This document shows, in pieces, positions 43,665 through 54,370 of a stretch of 64,000 bases of DNA. The stretch covers positions 9,915,050 through 9,979,049 of the forward strand of contig NC_049993.1 of NCBI RefSeq assembly GCF_000003815.2, written 5' to 3'. Positions within the stretch are counted from its first letter, which is position 1. Each line of letters begins with the position of its first letter. The position numbers and the translations under genes are program-made. Origin of the DNA: Branchiostoma floridae. Taxonomy: Eukaryota; Chordata; Leptocardii; Amphioxiformes; Branchiostomatidae. A model generated the notes under the pieces. It saw only the letters and a list, made by a program, of their open reading frames with translations, was not told the origin of the DNA and did not search any database.

Positions 43665-45350
43665 TCATGTCTTTGGTATTGTTACAGAGCAGTGCCCTTG
43701 TAGTGAGATAGGCATTGAGTCTTTCAGGACTATCATGGTACCACAGCTTGCATTGAAACACTGAACTGTAGATTCAGTAGTCTTGGTTGCATGGTTATAG
43801 CCACCGGTAATGTAGATCTCATGCCCACACAGAGTAGCGCTGCTTAGATCCCATGGAACCAGTGGTTCAGTCATTTCTGTATACGAATCCTCCTTAGGGT
43901 CGTAGCACAGAACACAGTCCAACCATCCACCCACCATGAAGATAAGAATGTTGATTGTGCATGCTGTTACACCCTTCTGTGGGGTTGGCAGTGGTGACAC
44001 AAATGTCCACTCCTCTTGAGTAGGGTCATAGCACTGGACTAGATCAGTCCCTCTACCAAGGGCAATCGAGCCTCCAAACACGTACAGCTTTTCACCACAG
44101 TTGGCTATGCCAAAATCACTGACTGCCTGTTTAAGGGGTACTGCTTCGTTCCAACTGTTTGCTGTGGCATCGTACACCTCAGTCGACTCTCTTACAACCA
44201 AGTCAGTAGGAAAACCCTCCTCATAAGAGAGGCCACCAACAACATACACCTGTCCCTGCAAGACGGCCATCTGGTGAAGACACCTCTTTTCCCTTAGGAG
44301 TGGCAGGAAAGTCCATGTATTGAGAGATGAGCTATACCTCCATGCCATTCTCATGCTCCAAGTACCCCCTGTCACAATCACATCACTGCCAAGAACACAT
44401 GCTGCAAACCCTCTGCTCCTCTCGAAGAACACTGGCAGTGTAGTTGTGTCAACGCAGTTGCCAAACACGTCAAGTCTGTACATGTCATTGTGATCTTCAT
44501 CTTCTTTGTCTCCATCTTCACTTATTCCACCGAGAAGGAGAATTTCTCCCTGAAAAGTCTGACAAGATCTTGCATGTGTGGACTGACCCTCCGATAGCTC
44601 CTTAATGATTTCTGTCGCCTCAGCAAACTCCTTGTCTGTCTCTATAATGTTCTTAAGATATTCTGGGTCCAGGTGTGAGAAGCGGACATACTCCAGAAGC
44701 TCCTTGAGGTGTTTCTGTCGTTCCTTGAGGTCATGTCTTGCCCAAAGCATGACGGCCTCGACCACTTCTTCCTCCTTCTTAGCGTAAAGGTCATCATATT
44801 TGATGAGCTTCTGAAGGAAGTTCACAGGCAGCTCAAGGAACTCCTCCATCTTTCGCACTTCTTCAAAATATTTTGCGGCATAACTTCTTGCCATCTCAGC
44901 CAAATATGTACACAGCATCTTGTCTGTCAGTACCCAAATTCCCAGGCATGTTTGAGGACTCATGTGGTCGATCAGGAATCTTTCGCAGTGTTGTTCAACA
45001 GGCCAAATCTGCAGCATGTTGGCTGCTTCGTACAGTGGCTGGATGTTGTCAGTAGTGATGGTGATCCTGGAAGTGTAGGCATAGTCCACCAGCTGTTGCA
45101 GTGCCTCTGCACTCACACCTAATATCTCTATCCTGTCCTTCTTACTCTCGCTGTGAACTCCACAGAACATGGCGTGGAAGTAGTCGGCGTAGGCAGACAG
45201 GACCAGGCGGTGGCAGGGGATCTCCCTCCCTTCCGCACACAGCGTCACGTCGAACATGAGACCCTCCGACCTCAGCCCCTCTAACCGGTTCAGGAACCAG
45301 GGTGGGTACTGGTGGTCACCCGGTCCCCAGTTTGCAAGACTGTCGTCCAT
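43665..45350 (-). CDS. BTB-BACK-kelch protein (KLHL-like), minus-strand paralogue
   Basis: Likely a substrate adaptor for a CUL3 ubiquitin ligase, by family. A single coding exon of 561 residues. BTB domain about 25-135, with 'DVTLCAEGREIPCHRLVLSA' and 'YADYFHAMF' marking the core; BACK domain about 140-240 (ARHDLKERQKHLKELLEYVR); then about six kelch blades from about 270 (GGTWSM, VYVVGG, LYVFGGS, IFMVGGW, IYITGGYN). The start codon follows an AG acceptor seven bases upstream, so the 5' UTR is split; its first exon probably ends at a GTAAGC donor (45955-45950). The partner at 48376 is arranged head to head and has an almost identical BTB/BACK half. Which vertebrate KLHL it corresponds to cannot be decided here. 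Confidence 0.93.
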   Translation of the reverse strand: MDDSLANWGPGDHQYPPWFLNRLEGLRSEGLMFDVTLCAEGREIPCHRLVLSAYADYFHAMFCGVHSESKKDRIEILGVSAEALQQLVDYAYTSRITITTDNIQPLYEAANMLQIWPVEQHCERFLIDHMSPQTCLGIWVLTDKMLCTYLAEMARSYAAKYFEEVRKMEEFLELPVNFLQKLIKYDDLYAKKEEEVVEAVMLWARHDLKERQKHLKELLEYVRFSHLDPEYLKNIIETDKEFAEATEIIKELSEGQSTHARSCQTFQGEILLLGGISEDGDKEDEDHNDMYRLDVFGNCVDTTTLPVFFERSRGFAACVLGSDVIVTGGTWSMRMAWRYSSSLNTWTFLPLLREKRCLHQMAVLQGQVYVVGGLSYEEGFPTDLVVRESTEVYDATANSWNEAVPLKQAVSDFGIANCGEKLYVFGGSIALGRGTDLVQCYDPTQEEWTFVSPLPTPQKGVTACTINILIFMVGGWLDCVLCYDPKEDSYTEMTEPLVPWDLSSATLCGHEIYITGGYNHATKTTESTVQCFNASCGTMIVLKDSMPISLQGHCSVTIPKT

Positions 45351-45541
45351 GACGACCTGAAAAGTTTAAGGAAAATTTTTGGAAAAATTGCATATGTATC
45401 ATTTTGTAAATATAAAATACAACATGGTGTATTCATTATCACCCGTGTTACAAGCTCAGCCATTGGGCGATCCAACCCGCGGGAGGGCTTGGACCAAGGG
45501 TGATATGCAATACACCGTATTGTATTTTATTAATGTTGTAC

Positions 45542-45628
45542 CCTAGCCTGGTTACTAGACCCCAGCTCAAAATTATCTATCGTGTTGGAAATTTTTGAGG
45601 TTGGGGTCTGGTATCAAGGCTAACGTTA
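45542..45628. mobile_element. Miniature hairpin (TAGCCTGG family), copy 2
   Basis: CTAGCCTGGTTACTAGACCC and GGGTCTGGTATCAAGGCTA are inverted around ATTATCTATCGTGTTGG, like the core of the copy at 37610. It lies in the 5' intron of the minus-strand kelch gene. Confidence 0.8.
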
Positions 45629-45956
45629 GTCATACTCACTAACTCAGGGCAAAAAAACAACAAAAATGATTTAGTGGCCAAAATACTCATAAAAAGCTTG
45701 TATATTTGCTCACAAAAGGATAAAACTTTTCACATCCAACCTGCGCCGCACATGCCTCTGTGAAACTTTGAAAGGGCTAAAATTCTGGCCTGCTAACGTT
45801 ACACAAGTATCTGCATATCTGCTGAATCTCCAGTGCCCCCCTCCCCCAGTTGTGCATCACGAAATACCCGGCAAATTGCCATCCATGCATCTCTTACTCA
45901 AGTATCAACATAGTTATTGGTGCAAACACATTACAGCTGATAACATCATGCTTACA

Positions 45957-46200
45957 CTTTGCTAAAGACCTTGCAAATTTTCACGAAAGACAGAAAAGAC
46001 GCGCGGTCAGCGTAGCCACGCTGTAGCTCACCCCTATTTCGCAATGTGTTATGGGATTTTGACCTGGAGTGACCTCTGACGTAATCAACTGTCGATTCCC
46101 AAGAGATTTTGTGGGGATAGGCTTGACTGATTGAGTCCATAATTACTCTGACGTAATCAACAGTTTGTCTTATAAAGGTTAAACAATTAGTCGACCCCCG
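45957..46200 (-). promoter_or_regulatory. Promoter and 5' exon block of the minus-strand kelch gene
   Basis: Sequence here is repeated in inverted orientation upstream of the plus-strand paralogue (about 47440-47708): GTCACTC-AGGTCAAAATC, CACATTGCGA-like block, GGGTGAGCTACA, CGTCTTTTCTGTCTTT. It contains two CRE/ATF-like TGACGTAA sites (46077-46084, 46149-46156). The conservation against decayed surroundings suggests regulatory constraint or recent duplication. Confidence 0.6.
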
Positions 46201-47439
46201 ATTTACGATTTATGGTAAATTTCCCCAAGGCAAGAGATTCTGAATGAATGGTCCGAGTGATGTAATGATTAAGTCCATAATTACTTTTAGTACTCTCCAG
46301 GCAGAGGTTAGGTTGCGGCTTTTTTTTATTACTTTCTTTCAGGCGTTTTTATCGGTATTTCCATTTTGTACCGTTTTCCAGATGTCTCGCGGCCAAGAAA
46401 ACGGTATAAAATAGAAAGCCCGATAAAAACGCATAAAAACAGTTTAACCTCTGCTTGGAGAGTACATAATTACCCAACTGCGCATCAGTCCTCAGGCTAT
46501 ACTGTTATACTCTCCAAGCAGAGGTTTGGTTGTGTTTTGACATGATTAATATGCGTTTTTTATATCGAGCTTTCCATTTGCGTCTTCACCTCGAACTAAA
46601 CGCACAAATTTTCCTCCTAATTTTCTTGTTTCAGCCGCAAACTTAAACACCGCCAAAACTTGATCTTCTTTCGTTCCTCTTTTATGAATCAATATGCAGA
46701 AAAAAGACGGAAACTTTTTTTGGGTAGCCAGAGGAAACAAGAGGAAACCATCTAACATTAAAGTCCTGTTTTGGTGGCCACACTTGGCCAAGGCACGTCG
46801 GAGGTGTTTGTTTTCGACTGTTTTGGCTTTGTCGTGATCAGAGGAAATGATGCTGTCTTCTCGTCTGAAATCGCGGATAAAATCATTAAGTATTCATTAA
46901 GTATTCAAACATTTAAAGGTATTGCTCTAAAGCTCAAGCTGGCAAAAGACAACAACAAATAGAAGCCTCATTGCTTAGAGATGAGTACGATGTGTTTGTT
47001 TTTACGCAGATAATTCACTCAGGAATCCAATGCTATGGCCCGAACACCTGCTGAAGATACGGCAAGAGAAGAAATGTTCGCGGTGATTAAAAAAATGCAT
47101 TAGCGGTGGTTTACATTTGTGGTGAAAACAAAGAACAAAAAAATTAGACAGTAGAAAAATTGCGGTTCGAGGTGAAGATAACCGCGGACATATAAAGCAA
47201 CATTCTCCTTCGATTCTTGAGAAAGACAAATAAATTCGAAACCGGTCGAATACCGTCTCTCTGAGTCTGAGCTGTCATTTTCCCAAAGCTACGCTTGATA
47301 TAAACAAGGAGGTTAAAACCTTTTTTAACCTCCTTGATATAAACCATCTCCTCTTATACTGTAATGCCTGAGGGCTGATGCCCATATTAGGTGATTATGG
47401 ACTTAATCACTCGGACCAGTCGTTCAAAATCCCTTGGGA
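46201..47439. other. Centre of the kelch inverted duplication
   Basis: This stretch separates the mirrored promoter arms. It holds the MITE at 46291-46464, a half copy from 46508, and a hairpin CAAGGAGGTTAAAA/TTTTTTAACCTCCTTG at 47308-47337. The phrase AAGCTCAAGCTGG followed by CAACAACAAATAGAAGCC near 46930 recurs near 42370, so it is repeat-derived. No gene is recognised. Confidence 0.55.
46291..46464. mobile_element. Hairpin MITE, CTCTCCAAGCAGAGG family, copy 3
   Basis: TACTCTCCAGGCAGAGGTTA at the left and ACCTCTGCTTGGAGAGTA at the right flank a core with ATAGAAAGCCCGATAAAAAC. A second copy begins at 46508 (CTCTCCAAGCAGAGGTTTGG) but has no matching right end. Confidence 0.85.
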
Positions 47440-47708
47440 AAAGTTACCGTAAATCGACTATTGAAGTATTGTTTAACCTGAATCACGTAAACTGTTGTTT
47501 ACGTCAGAGTAATTAATCATTCGGCTCATTAGTAAAAAATCTCTTGGGAAAATTTACCGTAAATCGACCAATTTAACTATTGATTACGTCAGAGGGTCAC
47601 TCAGGTCAAAATCTCCAAGTCCCACAACGCATTGCGACTTGAGGGTGAGCTACACGCTGACTGCACGTCTTTTCTGTCTTTTGTGATATTTGCTTTAGCA
47701 AACTTTGT
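47440..47708 (+). promoter_or_regulatory. Promoter and 5' exon block of the plus-strand kelch gene
   Basis: Mirror copy of the block at 45957-46200, with two TTACGTCA sites (47499-47506, 47584-47591). A donor GTAAGC at 47709-47714 probably ends a non-coding first exon that splices to the acceptor at 48368-48369. Confidence 0.6.
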
Positions 47709-48375
47709 GTAAGCACGAGTTGGAAGTATGTAACGCGTTTGCACCAGTATGTTTAATATAAATGGTTATAGAGAGGCATGGATGTCAATTTGTCGGGCAT
47801 TTTCTATTGCACAACTGGGGGAGGGGGGCACATTATACTTCTTTTCAGATACTCAGGCGTAGCTGAGCGGTTAAAAACGGCCCAGAGACAAGTTGCACGA
47901 GGATATTCCTTATTACCGTACCCCCCCAAAATAAGGACTTGATCTGTGTGCTAAAATAGTGCATTAGATGTCAATATTATACAGACTGCCTTATTCAGAA
48001 TATGATATTGCTTAGGTTGCCTTTAAACGTTACCCCTGGATAAAATGTAACCGTGGGTATATTGTAGTATAGGTTATATAGCCTGGCCTATAGTTCTTGC
48101 CCCCTCATCAGCTAATTACACACTTTGAATTATAAAATCAAATGTAATTCCAGTTGAATGAAAATAATATGATGCATTGTCCTAGATTTTTTGGACAATA
48201 AATATCTAAATGCTGTTCCAATTAAAAAAAGGGGGGGGGGGGGCATATAAACGTCATACTAATTTAAAAGCTTGTTGGTAAGCACTTTACTTTGTGTATG
48301 GTTAGACCACATAAAATTCTTTACAAAATGAATGATAGATATGCAATTTTATTGTCCTTTCCTTTTCAGGCCATC

Positions 48376-50055
48376 ATGGATGATTCTAGTCTAAGACTTG
48401 CATACTGGGGTGACCCCCACTATCCACGCCAGTTCCTGAATGGGTTAGAGGGCCTGAGGTCAGAGGGTCTCATGTTGGACGTGACGCTGTGTGCGGAAGG
48501 GAGGGAGATCCCCTGCCACCGCCTGGTCCTGTCTGCCTACGCTGACTACTTCCACGCCATGTTCTGTGGAGTTCACAGCGAGAGTAAGAAGGACAGGATA
48601 GAGATATTAGGTGTGAGTGCAGAGGCACTACAACAGCTGGTGGACTATGCCTACACTTCCAGGATCACCATCACTACTGACAACATCCAGCCACTGTACG
48701 AAGCAGCCAACATGCTGCAGATTTGGCCTGTTGAATCCCACTGCGAAAGATTCCTGATCGACCACATGAGTCCTCAAACATGCCTGGGGATTTGGGTACT
48801 GGCAGACAAGATGCTGTGTACATATTTGGCTGAGATGGCAAGAAGTTATGCCGCAAAATATTTTGAAGAAGTGCGCAAGACGGAGGAGTTCCTTGAGCTG
48901 CCTATGGACTTCCTGAAGAAGTACATCTCAGATGATGACCTTAATGCTATGAAGGAGGAAGAAGTGATCGAGGCTGTCATGCTTTGGGCAAGACATGACC
49001 TCAAGGAACGACAGAAACACCTCAAGGAGCTTCTGGAGTATGTCCGCTTCTCACACCTGGACTCAGAATATCTTAAGAACATCATAGAGACTGACAAGGA
49101 GTTTGCTGAGGCGTCGGGAATCATTAAGGAACTGATGAAGGGTCAGTCCAAGAAGGCAAGATCTTGTCAGACATTTCAGGGAGAGATTCTCCTTCTTGGC
49201 GGAACAAGTACAGATGACGACGATGAGGTAAAAGCTCAGGGTAATATCTACAGACTGGACACCTTTGGCAACTGTGTTGACACCACCCCACTGTACATAT
49301 TAGTGCAGAATAGCAGATGGTTTGCAGCGTGTGTTCTTGGTAGCGACGTGATCGTGACTGGCGGTCTTCGGTCACTAGCGTGGAGATACAGCCCGTCTCT
49401 CAACACGTGGACTCTCCTGGGGCTTCCGGGGCCAGCAAGGAGAGGTCTTCATGGAATGGCCGTCTTGCAGGGACAGGTGTACGTTGTTGGTGGCATGTCT
49501 TACAATCAGGATTCTCTTGAGTTGTTCCTGATGGAGTCTACTGAGGTGTACGATGAAACAGCAGACAGTTGGAACGAAGCAGCACCCCTTAAACAGGCAG
49601 TCAGTAATTTTGGCATAGCCAACTGTGTTGAAAAGCTGTACGTGTTTGGGGGCAAGATTTCCGTTGACAATCTGACAAATCTAGTCCAGTGCTACGACCC
49701 TGCCCGAGAGGAGTGGACGTTTGTGTCACCACTGCCAACACCACAGAATTGTGTGAACGCATGCGCTGTTAACAGCTGCATCTTCTTGGTCGGTGGACAG
49801 TTGAACTGCGTTCTGTGCTACAACACTGAGTATGACGAGTACACGGAAGTAACTGAACTACTGGTTCCATGGGATCTAAGCAGCGCTACTCTGTGTGGGC
49901 ATGAGATCTTCATAACCGGTGGCTATAACCATGCAACCAACACTCCTGTATCTACAGTTCAGTGTTTCGATGTGAACAGTGGTACCATCATGCGCCTCCA
50001 AGACTTGCCTGTTCCACTATGGGGGCACAGTGTTGTAACAATACCAAAGCTATAG
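48376..50055 (+). CDS. BTB-BACK-kelch protein (KLHL-like), plus-strand paralogue
   Basis: 559 residues in one coding exon. I chose the ATG at 48376 rather than an upstream in-frame one because TTTTCAG at 48363-48369 is a splice acceptor and the next residues (MDDS) match the start of the minus-strand paralogue. BTB about 25-135 (DVTLCAEGREIPCHRLVLSA), BACK about 140-240, kelch blades from about 268 (VYVVGGMSY, LYVFGGKIS, IFLVGGQL, IFITGGYN). From the BTB core to 'NMLQIWPVE' the two proteins are identical as far as I can read, and codons are nearly all shared. The kelch half has many replacements and a different loop at the first blade (TSTDDDDEV versus ISEDGDKED). Probable CUL3 adaptor; substrate unknown. 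Confidence 0.93.
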   Translation: MDDSSLRLAYWGDPHYPRQFLNGLEGLRSEGLMLDVTLCAEGREIPCHRLVLSAYADYFHAMFCGVHSESKKDRIEILGVSAEALQQLVDYAYTSRITITTDNIQPLYEAANMLQIWPVESHCERFLIDHMSPQTCLGIWVLADKMLCTYLAEMARSYAAKYFEEVRKTEEFLELPMDFLKKYISDDDLNAMKEEEVIEAVMLWARHDLKERQKHLKELLEYVRFSHLDSEYLKNIIETDKEFAEASGIIKELMKGQSKKARSCQTFQGEILLLGGTSTDDDDEVKAQGNIYRLDTFGNCVDTTPLYILVQNSRWFAACVLGSDVIVTGGLRSLAWRYSPSLNTWTLLGLPGPARRGLHGMAVLQGQVYVVGGMSYNQDSLELFLMESTEVYDETADSWNEAAPLKQAVSNFGIANCVEKLYVFGGKISVDNLTNLVQCYDPAREEWTFVSPLPTPQNCVNACAVNSCIFLVGGQLNCVLCYNTEYDEYTEVTELLVPWDLSSATLCGHEIFITGGYNHATNTPVSTVQCFDVNSGTIMRLQDLPVPLWGHSVVTIPKL

Positions 50056-50632
50056 ATGGTTAGAAGAGATTTCTTTGGCAGCAAATTATAGATTGAGGAT
50101 GTTATGCATCTACAGATTATGATTTATTTTGATTTCATTTTATTTCATTTTACGATTTATTTATTATATTTTCAGAGGCACCACACAAACAGGACTAGGG
50201 ACTTGATGGAAGAAATCTTCCCACTTGAAAGGTTATTATGATAACGTATTGTGTGGTTTTTCACAAAAATGGACTTTAGTGCACTATGAGGACTGGTGTA
50301 GTAGGTATTATATGCTTGAATGTATGTGAGCCATATCTGAGTCTCTCAGTGTAAATTGATTTATACTTTTTCATCTGCTAGTCCAAAGGAACTAAAGTGT
50401 TGCTGAATTTAGCAGAATTCATATTTAAAAGAGGTTAATTTCGCAATGCCAAAGTCATAAGCTGGTGAAAAGATGTGTCGCTATCTTGTTTGAACCAGGT
50501 GCTATTGATCAGTGATATTGTATATCAAACTATATGATTATTTATTATTGCAAATTTGATTTTTTTTTTAATTTTTGATTTTGTTTGAAAACTCAGCAAA
50601 ATGACAACACTTGTAAGTTTGAGTGCTGGAAG
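50056..50632. other. Downstream region of the plus-strand kelch gene
   Basis: AT-rich 3' UTR-like sequence. No canonical AATAAA is obvious in the first few hundred bases. Nothing else is recognised. Confidence 0.5.
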
Positions 50633-51750
50633 TAGTGGTGCGTACCTAAACTCAATTTCAGGTTCAGGTCCGGATTCAGGTCCAGCAGTTTAGGTTCAGG
50701 TCCGGACTTAAAGTCCGGACCTGAACCCATCATTGCATATTATGTGCATTTTTGCATTGCCGCGCCAGTGGCAATGCCTTGTGGCCACGCGCCAGCGGCA
50801 ATGCCTTGTGGCCACTATTTTCTTGGTTGGATGGTTGGATGGATCAATGGTTCAAGCAATGTTAACCCAGCCCTTCCAAAGCCCCTTCCAAAGGCCCTTC
50901 TTTTTGCTGGAAGGTGACAGTTCAAAATTAGTAATGACCATTCGATACAATGACCATACTCATATGTAGTTGACCCCTAAGGGTACACAAACATTAGGGA
51001 GGCAAGCCAATCCACTGGACCACGCTCGCTCGCGGCTAATCGCTCGCTCGCTCACTCGCGGCTAATCGCGGCCGAGTTTCATGGCTTAGTTAGACAATGG
51101 TACATTCCAGGCGAGTATTAAAACTCTCTTCTAGACGCATGTTACTGTATGTGGTCCAGCGTAATAAAATCTATGCTTTAACTCACCATGTTTATATAAA
51201 GATATATCACAAATTGCATCAGAAGGAACTTATTTTGTAATTAAAAAATAATGCATATTCATTGTGGGTCAAAAAGTTTTACAAAACCTCTTTAATGTGC
51301 CAATAATTCATGTGACATAAATTATGATAATGAGGTAAATTTCCAATATCCCCTTTTGCTGCATTTCCTACTGAAGAAGCTAGGTGTCGCTCTCAGCAGT
51401 TCAGTCATAAAATACGCGGCAATGCACAGCTTTTCTTAAAAGATTTCTTGTTTTTAGGGGGATGGTGCATATAAAATTGCATGTTAGCATGAATTGAAAT
51501 GCAATGTGAAAAATACATGAAAATGATAGACAGCTAGGGTAAACACGAACTGTTTTTTGTCTTTTTCCAGTGCAAATTTCACTGTCTATGGAAGGTTTCA
51601 GATGGTTTAGAACAAAAAAAGGGAACATAAGTGACAGATTGCTTTTTGCAAGTCCGGACTTGGCTCCGGACATTTAGGTTTTTTTTTTGGACTTGGACCT
51701 AAACATTTTTAGGTCCAATTCCAAGTCCGGGCTTTAGGTACGCACCACTA
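50633..51750. mobile_element. Non-autonomous hAT element with perfect 8-bp target duplication
   Basis: The ends TAGTGGTGCGTACCTAAA (50633-50650) and TTTAGGTACGCACCACTA (51733-51750) are perfect 18-bp inverted repeats. GCTGGAAG occurs immediately outside both (50625-50632 and 51751-51758), the 8-bp duplication typical of hAT transposons. Subterminal AGGTCCGGA-type repeats sit in both ends. 1118 bp, no transposase. The intact duplication suggests a fairly recent insertion. Confidence 0.93.
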
Positions 51751-51758
51751 GCTGGAAG

Positions 51759-54369
51759 AAAAGCTGGAATGTGACTACTCACAGAAGAAAACTGTGTGCT
51801 GAGGTAGAAAAATTTGCCTCTTGCTGATGTTTTTTTTTTAAAATCCAAGAACCAACCAATAACATTTGGTATGGCCTGAGATTGAAGTTTAAGCACAGGA
51901 TATACTGTTATAGGGGCACATGGTTTATTATATTGATCTCTCAGTAAATTCTGTAATCAGTTGTAAATTCTATGGTCACAGACAGAGGCCATGCCCTCTA
52001 AATCCGCTCAGGGAAAATGGAACTATTATATTATATGAGGATGTTGCTGATAATACATGTATGTTGGTGCTCCAATGCAAAACCAAAGCAATGGTGTAAT
52101 AGATGCTGCTGAATCTAGCAGGCACTAATATAATGATAAATAGGCAATAATATACAACAGTACCTGTGTTGTTTCTATTTGATTGATTATTCTTTGGTGA
52201 ATATATGGGAGACCATGACAAGTGTCGTAGATGACATTTTTAGATGTGAAAGACATGCAACTTATATATGCACACACCAAGCAAGGAATTTCCTTCATTC
52301 TACAACACAGTTATACAAATGTACATCGCAGTACAAAAGACACACCAATCTTATCGTTGAAGGTACTAGTGCTTGTAGTTTGACAGGCAAACAAACATGG
52401 CAAAGGACCACGCTGTACTGTAATTAGTTCCTGAAGACATCATTTTGCATGAGGAGGAGAAAGTAGGCATTCGCAGTGTTTAAAGTTGATGAAGGAAACA
52501 ATGTAGTACCAGCAGTACAATGTACATTTTTTTTAGTAATGTAAATGGGATTACTGAAACACAAACAAGTAGTACAGTCTTCTGTCTCCTGAGATTTGAA
52601 CCCGGACACGACAGCTCACAAAACCAATGCAATACCCCTACTTGTAGGCTAAAAAATACAGACCGAGTAGACTGGTCAGTTAGTAGAGCATGAACCCCAC
52701 TGTAAGTGCTACAGTAAGACAGTGCATGTTTACAGTGTAGGGAGTTTGCAGTGTATGAGGAGTGATCACGAAACCCACAAACCTAAAACCACTGCAAATA
52801 TTTCATGATTCACAGTACCTGATAAAACAGGTGTGACTAAGTCAGGCCTGTGAATTGGAAGGGGATTATTCTTACTTTGCGTGTCTTACTGCTTTCAGCC
52901 CACTTATAAACAGATGTACGGATTTTCAAAGAGTCAGACATAAACAGATTTGATTCTCCTTGCAGAAAAGATTAACACAAATCTTGGGTCTTCTCATTTA
53001 TCTATAGAAAAGTTTGAACTGTTTCTGTGTAACAAGAAGAAATCAGCCTTTGTTGAACAAGAAAGTCTTAGCAATGCTTTTAAGACACTTCAAGCTGGAT
53101 ACCTGAGTTTTTATTTTGAAATGTACTGTAGATACCCTGTGTGGTAAGTTTGGAAAGACTCAATTTTGCAGTAGGGGAAAATAGGGTGTTCATGATGGTT
53201 TTAAGTTTGCAGTGTAGGTGTAGGTGGAAGACGGAGCAAGCGCGTTTCTGGTGGTCTAAAGGTATTGGTGAAGATGTCACAACTAAACCTGCAAACATTA
53301 AACCACCAAAACATTTAGAAATCACTTATTGAAATTGGATACCTCAGTTGCAGGGAACACAGAACAGCAGAGATAACAATAGTGTGATGTAAACAACCAT
53401 TTAATTATGATTGGCCTGAGGAAGTGCTGTGCCAATAATGAGGTGACCTAAATACTTAATGAAGAGGAGACGAATTCTCAGAAGACAAAAGAAAGGAAAC
53501 CCTCGATTCACATGATTGATCAGCATCTCAGATTACTGACAGGAATGTCCTGGATCTAAGGTGATAAGTTCCCCCTAGGTTACAATTCCCTTGATGATGC
53601 TAATCAATGTGTCTTGATTTGTAATCATGAGTCTTCATACTGTAATTTGATCTAAGCTCACGGAGATCAGAATACAGACAAGAAAGTTCTAAGGTGACAA
53701 GTTCCCCTTGGTTGCCATTCTCTTGATGACACTAATTAATGTCTTAATTTGTAATAATGAAAGTCTTCATACTGTTATTGGATCTAGGATCACAGAGACT
53801 TAATTCATGGTAGGTCAGAGGAGATATTTGCAGTGTTTTTAAGTTCGCAGTAGTTGAAACAACTAGTGATGCAATGCAGTACAGAGCAAGTTTGCATTGT
53901 GAAGAGTATGTGGTGAGAGCTCCACTTAAAAATAAAACCATGAATATTTTGAAATTTACTGCAAATTGGTACAAACGTGTTATTCTATTCTTTCTAAAGT
54001 TTGTCTTGAAGAAAAGATCATGATTCAAAAGACTGCTCGAACCTTGTGCAAACAGAGATTCAAACAACTAGTTTGTATTCATCACTACTTGGAACACCTG
54101 TTACACCAAATAACATGTTCTGGAGAAATGGTTAACCAGGTCAAGTGGTGTCACTTATTTGGATAGGAATGTTAGTCCCTCTGACAAGCTTGCCATACTG
54201 TTGGACTCAAGTGTCTGCCCATTAAGAACTGGTTCAACTAACCCAGTGGCACACAAATACCTGCCAACATTTGGGTAGTCTGTCTGCTGCCTTCCTCAGG
54301 GTAGTTCCACTTCCCACTGCTAGGTGGCGCTGTAGTGGTGGTATGCAAAGGACCTTGCTACTCAGTGAT
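51759..54369. other. Intergenic stretch without recognised genes
   Basis: Only short random-looking frames. Near 52590-52640 a minus-strand GGGTTCAAATCTC-type B box hints at a decayed SINE. Two paragraphs around 53540-53640 and 53690-53790 repeat each other (AAGGTGA-AAGTTCCCC, TTGATGA-GCTAAT, GAGTCTTCATACTG), an old ~155-bp duplication. Confidence 0.5.
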
Positions 54370-54370
54370 T

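Noticed and set aside
48292-48375. Upstream in-frame ATG of the plus-strand kelch gene
   Set aside because: A splice acceptor (TTTTCAG) separates it from the coding exon, and the paralogue starts at the equivalent of 48376.
52570-52700. SINE with tRNA-like head
   Set aside because: Only a B-box-like phrase is visible; too decayed to delimit.
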